DNA of 64,000 nucleotides from Deltaproteobacteria bacterium (lineage in GTDB: Bacteria; Desulfobacterota; Binatia; HRBIN30; CADEER01), in assembly GCA_029262455.1 (NCBI GenBank), contig JAJCZJ010000063.1, forward strand, positions 91,858 to 155,857, written 5' to 3'. The notes under the pieces are model-generated. The model was not told where the DNA came from and did not search any database. It saw only the letters and a program-made list of their open reading frames with translations. This document shows positions 1-8,877 of this stretch, piece after piece. Position 1 is the first letter of the stretch; each line of letters opens with the position of its first letter. The translations under genes and the position numbers were made by a program.

Positions 1-3000
1 CTACCGACACGATGGGTGCGCCAGAAAACGTCACATCTCGCCGGGCAAAGAGAAGAGCTTCCGAATCCCACTGACCAGGACTCTGAGCCCGGTCCCATTG
101 CCCGTTGCCGTTGACGTCCACAAAGCGCTCTTCTGTGACGGCGGGGTCAAATTGTCCGTTTCCGTTTGTATCGATGAAAGGTTCAGGAGAGTCAGTGAAG
201 GGCTCATCCGCCCCCCGAACTCCGTCACCGTCAACATCGACGAAACTCTCTTCACCAATCACCGTCATAAGGACACTTACAATCCCGTTCGGGGGGATCG
301 GCGACTCAGAGATCAATGACGCGGTCGCAATACCACTCCCGTCTGTGACCGACTGATCTGCCACCGCTCCGCCATTGGATATAAAGTTGACCACCGTTCC
401 TTCGACAACGGGGTTACCAAAAGCATCATTGACGAATCCAGTGAGGATGTCCGTAAGGCCGTCTCGGGCCCTTCCGGCGATGTTTAGAAATTCCGGCGAA
501 AGGCTAATACGATCGGCATTGGGCCTGCCGCCGACAATATTGATCGGCTGAGATCGGGCCACCAAGTCGGCGGTTCCGTTTCCGTCGGAGTCAACGGAGG
601 CAGTTACCCCTAAAGGAGACGCTCGGGTACCCGCCAAAACAGAGGTTCGAGCGAGTCCGTCCGAGTTCGTCACAGCCAATGCGGGGTCTACCATAGCTCC
701 ACCCACGCCACCAACAAAGAAGTTGACGGCAACGCCCGGCACAGGCTCGCCTTGAACGTCGGTTACCAAGAAGGTCACAATCGACTGACTGGTCCTTGAC
801 GCCCCACGAACACCGATGACCGATGGAACGGCCTGCTGAAATGTAATGGACCGCGGCTCACCGCCGCCGCCCGGGATGACGCCGGTGGCCGTGAATTCGA
901 CGGAAGTCGTAGCTGCAGCAAATCGTCCAATCCCTCCACCGTACACGAGTACGTCTACGGCTCCTTCCGCCACAGACCCGGCGCTAATGGAAAGCGTCGC
1001 GGTCGCGACACCGTTCCCATCGGTAATCGACCGGATAATCCATGGAGGAACCGCACCGGCACCAAAGCTGCCGAGGCCAGGGTCTGTCTCGAACGAGAGT
1101 TCAACGTTCGGGACCGGATCACCCTGGCCATTGAGAACGACCGCCGTGATCAAAGAAACCCCCGGCTGCTCTTGGGTCACCACAACCCGGGAGGGTGCGG
1201 GCGCCACCACAAGGTCATCGACAATGCCCGGCAGAACAAGGATCTCGTTGGTAGAAATCCCGTCCGTGCTGACGACCAGCGAGAAGCTCGCTCCCTCGAG
1301 GACAGACGGGAAGTTGACGCAAGTGATCGCAGTACCTGGCTGCGGCACAACCGGCACCGTCTGCTGCGGTGGAAACTGTGAGGTATCGCAGGGAGGCGGT
1401 CCATTCGTGACCGGGAAACCCACCACAGAGATGCGGTCTCGAACCGCAGAATCAACACCGAAAGAGCCGATCGAAATCGAGACAGGGGTTCCGTCCGCAA
1501 CCGTATTACCATTGTTATCGGTCACGAAGACCGCAACCGTTGTCGTCAGCGTGCCATCGTTGTTGACGACAGAAACGCTATTCACTGTGGCTGAGATACG
1601 GCCCGGCGCACCGCCTGTCACGGTTATCGCAACACTCGTCGCGCGGATACACCGCAAACCGGCGTCGTCCGGATGAGAGCACGGCACAGTTTCACCGGCG
1701 TCCGCCCCGGACACAACCTCGGCCCCGATCGTGATCGTCCCGATCTCAGTACCAGCACGCACCGTGATCTGAGCACTTCCGGCCTGATCCGTCAGTGAAA
1801 CGAAGCGGTTGTCGGGATCAATCTCACAGGTCTCCCCCGCCGGACACTCGGCGTTGGAAGCGCATGTCTCGATGGTCGTCGAACAGAATCCCCCAGCCGA
1901 GTTGGCAGGGAGCAGGGTTGTACCAGCAGCACTGCGTGATTCGTCGAGGAAGAATCGAACCTTCGCATCCACGACTTCGTTATTGCCGCTGTCGCGGACG
2001 ATCCCTCGAATCTGCGTGAGTTCCCGCTCGCCATTGCCGCGGGTGCGAATGACTGTATTGTTCGCTCCTAGAGAGATCGACGACGGCTCGCCCGTACCTT
2101 CGACCGTGTTTCCATCACACGGCTCAGTACCCGGTACAATAAAGACCTGCGCAGTCCCTTCGATGCCTGCGGCTCGTGCTCGATACTCATACGGAATGAT
2201 TCCACCCATTGAGTCGACTCGAACCGGAGCGCCGATCGGGATCTGGAGTGTCGTTTGGGCGACGCCGCCCTGGTTGCCGACATCCTCTGTCGTCTGAACC
2301 AGCGGCAGGAAGCGTCCCAAACCCTGATCGGTCAGAAACAGGACATTGACCCCGTTCAGAGGACGGTTGTCAGCGTCGAAGACGACTGCTCGCATAATGA
2401 TCGAACCACCACTGTCACTTCCACAGCGTGTATCCGAAGCTTCGACCAGCACTGTGCCGACCGGGCGCGGCGCGTTTCCAGGTACGATCGAAAATGACGC
2501 CGAACCCTCGATGCCACCGGGAACGGCGGCTGTAACACGGACTTCCCCTGGAGGGGCTTCCCCCGCGGGAATGTCAATAACGATCTCAGCCACACCGCCA
2601 AGCTCTCGACCATCTGGCTCGATGATCGACACCGTCCTCTCGGTAATCGGACGTAGCGTGCCGACCTTCGGCTCGAAGTCGAAGAGAATATTGACGTTGT
2701 CGACAGGCTCATTGTTGGAATCAAACACAATCGCCCGGACAGTCACCCGGCCGCCAGCCGCCGAGCTGATCGCAAACGGTGAGAGCTCCATGAAGATTGT
2801 CTGCACGTCATCCACCGGGTCGGGTGTCTGCGTAAACGTTGGGCGAACCACCGTGCCGGTAGAACCGGGAGGTGGTGTTGGCGGAATTCCACCGCGCACC
2901 GTAACACGCAAGAAAACTTCCTTGTTCATACTCGGGGCTTGCGCTCGGATCACAGACTGACCATCAAACACGCCGCTAACCGAACCGATCAACTGACCGT

Positions 3001-3331
3001 TCGAATCGGTCGCCCCATCGCCACCGGTCACCTCGGTGTTCGTACCGTCGCTCAGCTCGATGCTCACACCCGACATCGGTCGGCCGCCCTGATCGAACGC
3101 GGTGACGACAAAGCGTGTCTCTTGGCCACTGGCCAGAGTCAGATCGTCGAGGCCGAGGCACAACTGGCCGGAGCCGTCGCATACCTCAAAGTTCGGCACA
3201 ACCGCGCCACCGCCGGGGATCGGCGTACTCGGAGGATTGGCGGATCCACCGCCACCTCCGCCGCCACCACCACAGGCGCTCAGCGCCGCCGAAGCCAGGA
3301 ATGCGAATATCACTGCTACCTGTCGGCCCAT
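1..3331 (-). CDS. Big_1/Ig-like repeat surface lipoprotein (3' end outside window)
   Basis: Reading the minus strand from an ATG at 3331 gives an uninterrupted frame to the window edge, so about 1,110 residues are visible and the C-terminus is missing. GGAGG lies just upstream of the ATG. Residues 1-20 form a lipoprotein signal peptide ending in LSAC, followed by a Gly-rich spacer. The body is a run of roughly 100-residue beta-rich modules with the phrases typical of bacterial Ig-like group 1 (invasin/intimin-type) domains, such as VRAIVFDSNNEPVDNVN and GVAQTTLQIP. Near the visible end are three Asp/Asn/Gly-rich calcium-loop-like motifs (DVDGDG, DTNGNGQFD, DVNGNGQWD). A Cys motif C-x6-C-x5-C-x5-C lies near nt 1825-1888. 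It is last in the pilMNOPQ-aroK gene string. An outer-membrane or surface adhesive or structural role is inferred; no ligand can be named. Confidence 0.8.
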   Translation of the reverse strand, partial: MGRQVAVIFAFLASAALSACGGGGGGGGGSANPPSTPIPGGGAVVPNFEVCDGSGQLCLGLDDLTLASGQETRFVVTAFDQGGRPMSGVSIELSDGTNTEVTGGDGATDSNGQLIGSVSGVFDGQSVIRAQAPSMNKEVFLRVTVRGGIPPTPPPGSTGTVVRPTFTQTPDPVDDVQTIFMELSPFAISSAAGGRVTVRAIVFDSNNEPVDNVNILFDFEPKVGTLRPITERTVSIIEPDGRELGGVAEIVIDIPAGEAPPGEVRVTAAVPGGIEGSASFSIVPGNAPRPVGTVLVEASDTRCGSDSGGSIIMRAVVFDADNRPLNGVNVLFLTDQGLGRFLPLVQTTEDVGNQGGVAQTTLQIPIGAPVRVDSMGGIIPYEYRARAAGIEGTAQVFIVPGTEPCDGNTVEGTGEPSSISLGANNTVIRTRGNGERELTQIRGIVRDSGNNEVVDAKVRFFLDESRSAAGTTLLPANSAGGFCSTTIETCASNAECPAGETCEIDPDNRFVSLTDQAGSAQITVRAGTEIGTITIGAEVVSGADAGETVPCSHPDDAGLRCIRATSVAITVTGGAPGRISATVNSVSVVNNDGTLTTTVAVFVTDNNGNTVADGTPVSISIGSFGVDSAVRDRISVVGFPVTNGPPPCDTSQFPPQQTVPVVPQPGTAITCVNFPSVLEGASFSLVVSTDGISTNEILVLPGIVDDLVVAPAPSRVVVTQEQPGVSLITAVVLNGQGDPVPNVELSFETDPGLGSFGAGAVPPWIIRSITDGNGVATATLSISAGSVAEGAVDVLVYGGGIGRFAAATTSVEFTATGVIPGGGGEPRSITFQQAVPSVIGVRGASRTSQSIVTFLVTDVQGEPVPGVAVNFFVGGVGGAMVDPALAVTNSDGLARTSVLAGTRASPLGVTASVDSDGNGTADLVARSQPINIVGGRPNADRISLSPEFLNIAGRARDGLTDILTGFVNDAFGNPVVEGTVVNFISNGGAVADQSVTDGSGIATASLISESPIPPNGIVSVLMTVIGEESFVDVDGDGVRGADEPFTDSPEPFIDTNGNGQFDPAVTEERFVDVNGNGQWDRAQSPGQWDSEALLFARRDVTFSGAPIVSV

Positions 3332-3388
3332 CCTATTACCTCCCAATCGATCCATTCCGCTGGTCGTCTTTCGTCAAATTCCAAACAA

Positions 3389-4042
3389 TTAAGCTTCGCA
3401 GTTGTTGAACTCGGTGAGTTCCATCCCGAGACCGGTCGTGACTCCAAACGTTTCATTGTTGGCGTCGCGCCCGCTGAGGCTCACGAACGCTCTCACGAGT
3501 TCCGTCTCGAACGGGGTCACATTGCAGGACTCTCCCCCGACCAGTTCTTTCCGGCTCAGGGGGAACAGTGTAAACGGGATCGTAGTCTCCTGGGGGACAC
3601 ACGGAGAGCCCCCGCACTCGAAGGCTGCGGAGCAAGACTTCGTGGCATCATCTGAACAACGCATCCCCGGAATCACCAGCCCACCAGCCAAGTTCGTGTT
3701 CTGGCCGGCGATCCCAGAACCGGGATAGCTAACCTCAATCGTATCGAGAAAGATGTCCGACTTGCCGCGATTGATTAAGACGGCTGCCGCAAGCGTCTGG
3801 CCGAACGGTTCGACGGTTGTTTGTCCGCCGCCGCCACCGCTTACAGCAGAGCAGTCCGTAAAGCACACATCGATCTGCGCCGCGCCGCTGGCCACTTGGT
3901 CCACGGGATTCACGGCTCCGTTGACGACACGAACCAGCTGCAACGTCCCTTGCCCAGCCCCGCCGAAGCTATCTGAACCACAGCCCCACAACCCCAGGCT
4001 CAACCCCGAAACCACGATTGTCATTCCGCTCAACCACCGCAT
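3389..4042 (-). CDS. Small predicted lipoprotein of unknown function
   Basis: About 217 residues. The ATG at 4042 is chosen over an in-frame ATG at 4063 because GGAGG sits five bases before it. The signal peptide ends in LGLWGC, giving lipidation at Cys21. The mature part has a Gly-rich loop after a Cys pair (DVCFTDCSAVSGGGGG) and a Cys motif C-x7-C-x5-C-x4-C (positions about 3588-3667) that closely matches one in the neighbouring Big_1 lipoprotein. I do not recognise a family. It lies between aroK and the Big_1 gene on the same strand with short gaps (32 and 57 bases), so co-transcription with the pilus genes is likely, and an envelope role linked to the Big_1 protein is a guess. Confidence 0.7.
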   Translation of the reverse strand: MRWLSGMTIVVSGLSLGLWGCGSDSFGGAGQGTLQLVRVVNGAVNPVDQVASGAAQIDVCFTDCSAVSGGGGGQTTVEPFGQTLAAAVLINRGKSDIFLDTIEVSYPGSGIAGQNTNLAGGLVIPGMRCSDDATKSCSAAFECGGSPCVPQETTIPFTLFPLSRKELVGGESCNVTPFETELVRAFVSLSGRDANNETFGVTTGLGMELTEFNNCEA

Positions 4043-4074
4043 CTTTGCCTCCGTACTCGCCATCGCTCGTGCGT

Positions 4075-4587
4075 CTACTGTTGCGTTCTCAAAAAACTCG
4101 CGAGTTCATCGACTAGCTCGTCGATCTCGCGATCCGATGTATCGACCTGTAGATCCGCGTGCCCGTAAGCGTCTGCTCGCTCAGCCAAAAGCCCGCGAAT
4201 CCGATCCACTGAATCATTACCTGAGAGAAGTGGACGGGTGTCGCCCTCTGCGCGCGCTCGGCGCGCGATGACTTCAGGACGCGCCGTCAGGCAAACAATT
4301 GGCGCGGCTGCCTTGAGAAGCGCCCGATTGTCAGCGTCAACGATCGCCCCACCGCCGGTTGCAACCACGGCGCCCTTGAACCCTAGCGCCGAAGTGATGG
4401 CGCGCTTCTCGGCACTACGAAAGTAGACCTCGCCGCTGTTCGCGAAGATCTCCGACACCGGACGTCCCTCATCACGTTCGATGAGAGCGTCGGTATCGAC
4501 GAACGGCACACCCAGACGATCAGCCAAACTACGACCAACTGTACTCTTGCCCGTTCCCATGAATCCCGTAATCACCACAATCGTCAT
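4075..4587 (-). CDS. aroK: Shikimate kinase
   Basis: Cytosolic enzyme that phosphorylates shikimate at the 3-OH with ATP, the fifth step of the chorismate pathway. The 170-residue protein has the P-loop GFMGTGKST at residues 8-16, the shikimate-binding DTD at the start of the second helix, the GEVYFRSAEKRA helix, the GGGAIVD glycine triplet and a lid region with arginines (DTRPLL). Length matches the family. The ATG at 4587 is preferred because the P-loop then begins at the usual distance; a GTG nine bases upstream is possible. It follows pilQ on the same strand, the pilMNOPQ-aroK order seen in many proteobacteria. No aroB follows. Confidence 0.95.
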   Translation of the reverse strand: MTIVVITGFMGTGKSTVGRSLADRLGVPFVDTDALIERDEGRPVSEIFANSGEVYFRSAEKRAITSALGFKGAVVATGGGAIVDADNRALLKAAAPIVCLTARPEVIARRARAEGDTRPLLSGNDSVDRIRGLLAERADAYGHADLQVDTSDREIDELVDELASFLRTQQ

Positions 4588-4673
4588 CCCCAGCACTCAG
4601 CCCGGCGGATCAGCCAGTCTCCGAGCACCATCACTCACTCTCGTCCAGTTCTCCTGTTATCGGCTACGTAGAC

Positions 4674-6953
4674 TCAGCCGTTGCCGCCGCCGCGTCGCTG
4701 CCAGAGCTGCGACGCACTGGGAAGATTCTTGACACGGTATGGACCGAGCACGCGCGGAGTAATGAAGACCAGCAGGTCCTCACGACGCTTGACGCGCGAG
4801 CTGTTCTTGAAGAGCCAACTCAACCCAGGGATGCGATCGAAGAACGGTAGTCCGTTCTGCGCAATCGAGTTGTTGTCACGATAGATTCCACCGAGGACGA
4901 CGGTTTGCCCGTCGCGCACCAAGACCTGCGAAGTCGTCTGCCGCGTAATTTCCGTCGGAATGCCATCAACCTGGCGCGCAAAGTCGGCCTGACTCGATTT
5001 GGCGAACATGTCGAGCAGGATGAACCCGTCGCCCGAGACCTGCGGAGTCACCTCGAGGGTGATTCCCGTTTCGATCTTCTCGGTTGCCGACTGACCGGCC
5101 CCAGCCGCGCCACCGGCACCTGTGTTGATGACAGTACCGGTGCCAGGCAAACGTACGCGCAATACGGTCAGACTCTGGATGGTCGCCGGCACGTTGTTCA
5201 ACGTAACGACGCGCGGTCGCGAGATGACCCGACCTTTCCCTTTCGTCTCGAGCGCTGAGATGCGCAGATCGAGGGCTTGAGCACCGGTCAAAGAACCCAG
5301 CGCCAAGTCGAGCGCGGCTCCGTTACCGGCCGCGACGTTGGCGGGAAAATCGAAAAGAAACGGCACACCGCCCGAACCGTTGTTGAGACCGCTACCACCA
5401 AAATTGACCGTGCCCGGAAAGTCCGAGCCAGTACTGGTACCGCTCTGCGGGCCGACGTTGGCATTGTATCCCCACTGGATACCGAGATCGCGGGTGAAGT
5501 CGGTCGTCGCTTCGACGATGCTCGACTCGATCATCACCTGCGGAATTTGCACATCGAGACGGCGAACGAGATCCCGCGCCGAGTCGATTCCATTGCGAAC
5601 ATCTCGCACGATCAAAGTATTCGTAAACTCATCGACCATGACGCTACCGCGATTCGACAGAACACCCACTTCATCCGTTTGGTCCTGTGCACCGCCACCA
5701 CCACCGGAATTGCCCCGGGACCTAATCGAGCGCGCCGCGCCACTGATCAAATCGGCAACCAATTTGGCCTTGTGGTAGTGCACGCGGAGATACGCGACCT
5801 CGAGCGGCTCGATTTCCCGTGCAGCCTCTTGCGCCTTGGCGATCTCTTCACGCTCCTCGCGCAACCGTTTGATGGTCGAGATGCGAACGACGTTTCCCTC
5901 TCGAACGCTCTCCAAGCTCTGCACCTGCAATACGATGTCGAGTGCTTGATCCCACGGCACATCGAAGAGGCGGAGTGTGATCGTGCCTTGCACATCATCA
6001 GTTGCGACAATGTTGAGATTCGACACGTCGGCCAACAAGCGGATCACGTTGTTGATGTCGGCGTCCTTGAGGTCCAGCGAGATCGGCTGGCCGTAGTAAG
6101 CTTTTCGATTGGCCCCACCACGACCAGGTGTCGCAAGAATGCCTCCAAGCACGATCCCGGTGTCGTGCTCGAAACTCCGCCTTGGAGCCGGCGAATCATC
6201 AACCGTCTCAAGCGTCTGCGGAACCGACGGCGGAATGATGATTGGCTCGCGATCCTGAAAGATCGAAACGACCGGAGCTCGACTGGGTGACGCACCAACC
6301 CCAGGGGAAACACGAATCCCCGGAGCCGCCGCCTGTCCCGCCGGAGCGACGCCCGAAGCGGCGACCACTGGGTTGGGTGGTGGAACAGCGCCCGGCAGCG
6401 GCCGATCGCTGAACACAACCTGCTCGCGAACCGGCAGCATGGTGCCGTGCGGCTCACCAATGAAAGCAACGAGAGTGTCGCTCAGGCTGTCCACCGTATA
6501 CGGCGGCACGCTCGAGCCACGCATCTGAATCGTTAGGCGAATCTTTCCAGAATCACTGCCGAGTTGGATCTGATCGATCAACTCGTTGTCAACAGGAAAG
6601 CGCTGCGACGCGATGTCGCCGGGCGTATCCCCATACAGCTCGACCACCAAACGACTCGGATTGTCGAGCGTAATGTACGACACATCCCGCGGTGGTCCAG
6701 TCAGCTTGGCAAAGACTCCCTGCTGTCCGTTGTCTTCGATGATTCGCACTTCGCGAACCTCGAGCATCCCAGCAGCCGGCGCTACTTCAAACCCGCCAGC
6801 TGGGGGCGCCGAAACAACCGGACCGCTAACTTCTGTTCGTGTCGACTCCTCCTCTAGTAGAGGTGGCTTTGGAGCACAGCCCCACAACACGGCGGCGGTT
6901 ATGGCAACCGCTACCCCCCTGGACACACCCATCCCAATAGCCCGTCGCGTCAT
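4674..6953 (-). CDS. pilQ: Type IV pilus secretin PilQ
   Basis: Outer-membrane secretin through which the type IV pilus fibre passes. About 759 residues. GAGGAG lies five bases before the ATG at 6953, favouring it over the adjacent ATG at 6956. A lipoprotein-type signal ends in VLWGC (Cys26). An AMIN domain (around residues 60-170) should bind peptidoglycan; a Pro/Ala-rich linker follows. Then come the small secretin/TonB-like domain with ISLDLKDADINNVIRLLAD, the N1-type domain, and the secretin core from about residue 480 to 750 with VPATIQS, GITLEVTPQVS and GLPFFDRIPGLSWLF. A Gly/Gln-rich insert (GNSGGGGGAQDQ) sits in the N domain loop. Part of pilMNOPQ. Secretin lipidation is unusual for PilQ but is seen in other secretin classes. 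Confidence 0.95.
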   Translation of the reverse strand: MTRRAIGMGVSRGVAVAITAAVLWGCAPKPPLLEEESTRTEVSGPVVSAPPAGGFEVAPAAGMLEVREVRIIEDNGQQGVFAKLTGPPRDVSYITLDNPSRLVVELYGDTPGDIASQRFPVDNELIDQIQLGSDSGKIRLTIQMRGSSVPPYTVDSLSDTLVAFIGEPHGTMLPVREQVVFSDRPLPGAVPPPNPVVAASGVAPAGQAAAPGIRVSPGVGASPSRAPVVSIFQDREPIIIPPSVPQTLETVDDSPAPRRSFEHDTGIVLGGILATPGRGGANRKAYYGQPISLDLKDADINNVIRLLADVSNLNIVATDDVQGTITLRLFDVPWDQALDIVLQVQSLESVREGNVVRISTIKRLREEREEIAKAQEAAREIEPLEVAYLRVHYHKAKLVADLISGAARSIRSRGNSGGGGGAQDQTDEVGVLSNRGSVMVDEFTNTLIVRDVRNGIDSARDLVRRLDVQIPQVMIESSIVEATTDFTRDLGIQWGYNANVGPQSGTSTGSDFPGTVNFGGSGLNNGSGGVPFLFDFPANVAAGNGAALDLALGSLTGAQALDLRISALETKGKGRVISRPRVVTLNNVPATIQSLTVLRVRLPGTGTVINTGAGGAAGAGQSATEKIETGITLEVTPQVSGDGFILLDMFAKSSQADFARQVDGIPTEITRQTTSQVLVRDGQTVVLGGIYRDNNSIAQNGLPFFDRIPGLSWLFKNSSRVKRREDLLVFITPRVLGPYRVKNLPSASQLWQRRGGGNG

Positions 6954-6968
6954 CATCTCTCCTCAACC

Positions 6969-7604
6969 CTACTTTCGTCCCGGCTTTTTGTTGCGGCCTG
7001 GCTTCGCGTTCTTCCCTACCTCTTCTTCTTGCGGCATCTCGAGGATCGCCTTGCGAACCTGCTCGCGCCCGTAGAAGTCGACGTAGGTTTCTTCGACGAT
7101 GATCTGTCTCGGTTGCACATCGGTTACGACACCACTGCGGCGACCAATCTGAGTCCCCGGCGTGACGATGTAGCCCATCCCCGCATCGTCCTGGACCATC
7201 GCGCGCGGCGGCTCCAGATCGAGCAGAACTCCAACCACCGTCAATTGTTGCAAGTCATAGCGCTGCAAAGGCGTCAGGAACGTTTCGTCGGCAACCTTCT
7301 TCGGCTTCAAGTCAAGAGTAAACGGCCGAAACGGATCGCGATCACGCGGGTCTGGTACCGCAGCTCGCGAATTGTCCGCACCGTCTCGTCCAAGCTCGTC
7401 GGGCAAGAGAACCGCAGGCAAGTCCGAAGGAAGGTCCGGCGGTAGCGCCGGCACAGGAGCGCGCTCTCCGTCTTCCACCGGGCGCAGAGAAGCGTGTTCG
7501 ACGCCCGGTCGGGCCGAAGGGGCAACTTCGCCGACCTCTTCTTGGGCCTGTAGTGCACCCAAGCTGGTCAGCACGACACCGAGAGTAATCGCTGCGTAGT
7601 TCAC
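6969..7604 (-). CDS. pilP: Type IV pilus assembly lipoprotein-like protein PilP
   Basis: PilP links the inner-membrane PilMNO platform to the PilQ secretin. 211 residues with a short hydrophobic N-terminus (signal-like, no clear lipobox Cys), a long acidic and Pro-rich disordered stretch (about residues 25-100) and the C-terminal beta-sandwich containing LTPLQRYDLQQLTVVGVLL and GYIVTPGTQIGRRSG, which is the PilP core. The tail is Lys/Arg-rich. The start is GTG at 7604, which overlaps the pilO stop in the sequence GTGA, pointing to translational coupling. The absence of the lipobox Cys usual in PilP is worth noting, since PilQ here carries one instead. Confidence 0.92.
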   Translation of the reverse strand: MNYAAITLGVVLTSLGALQAQEEVGEVAPSARPGVEHASLRPVEDGERAPVPALPPDLPSDLPAVLLPDELGRDGADNSRAAVPDPRDRDPFRPFTLDLKPKKVADETFLTPLQRYDLQQLTVVGVLLDLEPPRAMVQDDAGMGYIVTPGTQIGRRSGVVTDVQPRQIIVEETYVDFYGREQVRKAILEMPQEEEVGKNAKPGRNKKPGRK

Positions 7605-8236
7605 CGCTTTTTTCTCCCCTTCTTCTTCTCGCGCTCTTTCTGTAAGCGAATCTCTTCGCGCTCCTCGTCATCGAGAAATCGGAAGGTGGTCGCCGAGCAC
7701 GAAGTCTGCAACTTCACGGGGTCTTCCTCGACTACATTCGGCCCCTTCATTCCGATGTCCTTCACATTCACAATTCGGGTCAGTCCACCGACTTGGTTGA
7801 AGAACTCTTCGACTTGGAAGTACGTGCCACGCACGAGGATCTCGACCGGGACCTCGGCATAGAAGTCCTGATAAATCTCCGGACGTTGCCGAAACTGAGC
7901 GATCTCTAGCCCAGACTCGCGGGCAACCGCCGAGATGCCACTCAATAGATCTGGGATCTCTTTCGTGTCGGGCAACTGGGCGACGGCCTTGCGTAGCGCA
8001 GCCCTCAGGTCGGCGAGCTCTTGCTTGGCTTTACCGAGGTTCGCAGCCAACGCCTTCTTCTTGCTGAGGTCGTCCACCTTCGCCTGCAGGTCGACCCGTC
8101 GCGCATCAATCAGGTCCACGCGCGGCCAGTAGATGAAGTAGGCGTAACCAAAGAAGACCAGGAACACACTGCCCACCAGCATCAACACACGCTGCCGGAC
8201 AGGCATATCCATCAAGCGTTCGAGGAGTTCAGTCAT
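7601..8236 (-). CDS. pilO: Type IV pilus inner-membrane platform protein PilO
   Basis: PilO pairs with PilN as a bitopic inner-membrane heterodimer that aligns motor and secretin. The 211-residue protein has one N-terminal membrane segment (about residues 16-36, VLMLVGSVFLVFFGYAYFI), then a Lys/Glu/Ala-rich coiled coil (about 45-90, with LSKKKALAANLGKAKQELADL), then the ferredoxin-like PilO domain with DLLSGISAVARESGLEI and a VEIL-type strand. The C-terminus is very basic (EREKKKGRKKR). The ATG overlaps the pilN stop as ATGA, and its own stop overlaps the pilP start, so pilN, pilO and pilP are tightly coupled. Confidence 0.94.
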   Translation of the reverse strand: MTELLERLMDMPVRQRVLMLVGSVFLVFFGYAYFIYWPRVDLIDARRVDLQAKVDDLSKKKALAANLGKAKQELADLRAALRKAVAQLPDTKEIPDLLSGISAVARESGLEIAQFRQRPEIYQDFYAEVPVEILVRGTYFQVEEFFNQVGGLTRIVNVKDIGMKGPNVVEEDPVKLQTSCSATTFRFLDDEEREEIRLQKEREKKKGRKKR

Positions 8237-8877
8237 GCGTTCTTCTCCCGACCGGTTCGATCGGCACCAGCTTCCTTGACGCCTTCAGCTTCCGGCTTGA
8301 CACCGTTGCGCCCGAAGTAGTCGATCGTCGCCTTGACGATGAAGCGTGTGAACGACACCGGCGCTCCCGCAGTTTTGGGCAGGTTCGCGGCCGACCGTCG
8401 CGATGTTTCCACGAGGTCAACGGCGACAAAGTATTGGGACGACGACAATTGCCGCATGAAACGCGCAATCGTTTCGTTGTCCAGGGCCATTCCTGTCAGC
8501 GTCGCATTGGCATTGCCTTCGTTGAAATCGAGCAACCAAAGATTCTCCGGCGTTGCGACGCTCAAGTCCTGCAACACACGCGCCGGGCCGACCCGCTTGT
8601 CGTTGAGATCCTGGACGACTTGGAGCTTAGCCTGGACATCGAGACGGACGCGGTCGAGATCATTCACTTCCTCGACCTTCTGGTTGTAGATCTTGATCTG
8701 GTCTTGCGTATCGCGAATGTCTTTTTCGATCTCCGCGATCTGCCGTCCCTGGATCATGTAAGGCACGATCATAATGAGGGCTGAAATGGTCGCCCCGAGG
8801 GCAACCAGCGACGCCTGGTTTCGCCGCCCGACGGCACGCTCGGCATCGCGAAGCGGCAGTAAGTTAATGCGAATCAT
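8233..8877 (-). CDS. pilN: Type IV pilus inner-membrane platform protein PilN
   Basis: 214 residues. It opens with MIRINLLPLRDAE, the conserved cytoplasmic tail of PilN whose INLLP motif inserts in a groove of PilM. A single membrane helix follows at about residues 22-42, then a coiled coil (AEIEKDIRDTQDQIKIYNQK) and a ferredoxin-like periplasmic domain with LSVATPENLWLLDFN. The ATG overlaps the pilM stop as ATGA. The C-terminal end is charged and probably disordered. Gene order and the INLLP motif make the call secure. Confidence 0.95.
   Translation of the reverse strand: MIRINLLPLRDAERAVGRRNQASLVALGATISALIMIVPYMIQGRQIAEIEKDIRDTQDQIKIYNQKVEEVNDLDRVRLDVQAKLQVVQDLNDKRVGPARVLQDLSVATPENLWLLDFNEGNANATLTGMALDNETIARFMRQLSSSQYFVAVDLVETSRRSAANLPKTAGAPVSFTRFIVKATIDYFGRNGVKPEAEGVKEAGADRTGREKNA

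Noticed and set aside
846..1676. A 276-codon plus-strand frame within the left end
   Set aside because: Antisense to the continuous Big_1 lipoprotein frame and rich in Ser/Thr/Pro from reverse reading of its codons.
5277..6290. A 337-codon plus-strand frame opposite pilQ
   Set aside because: Antisense to a clear secretin with no recognisable domain or ribosome site.
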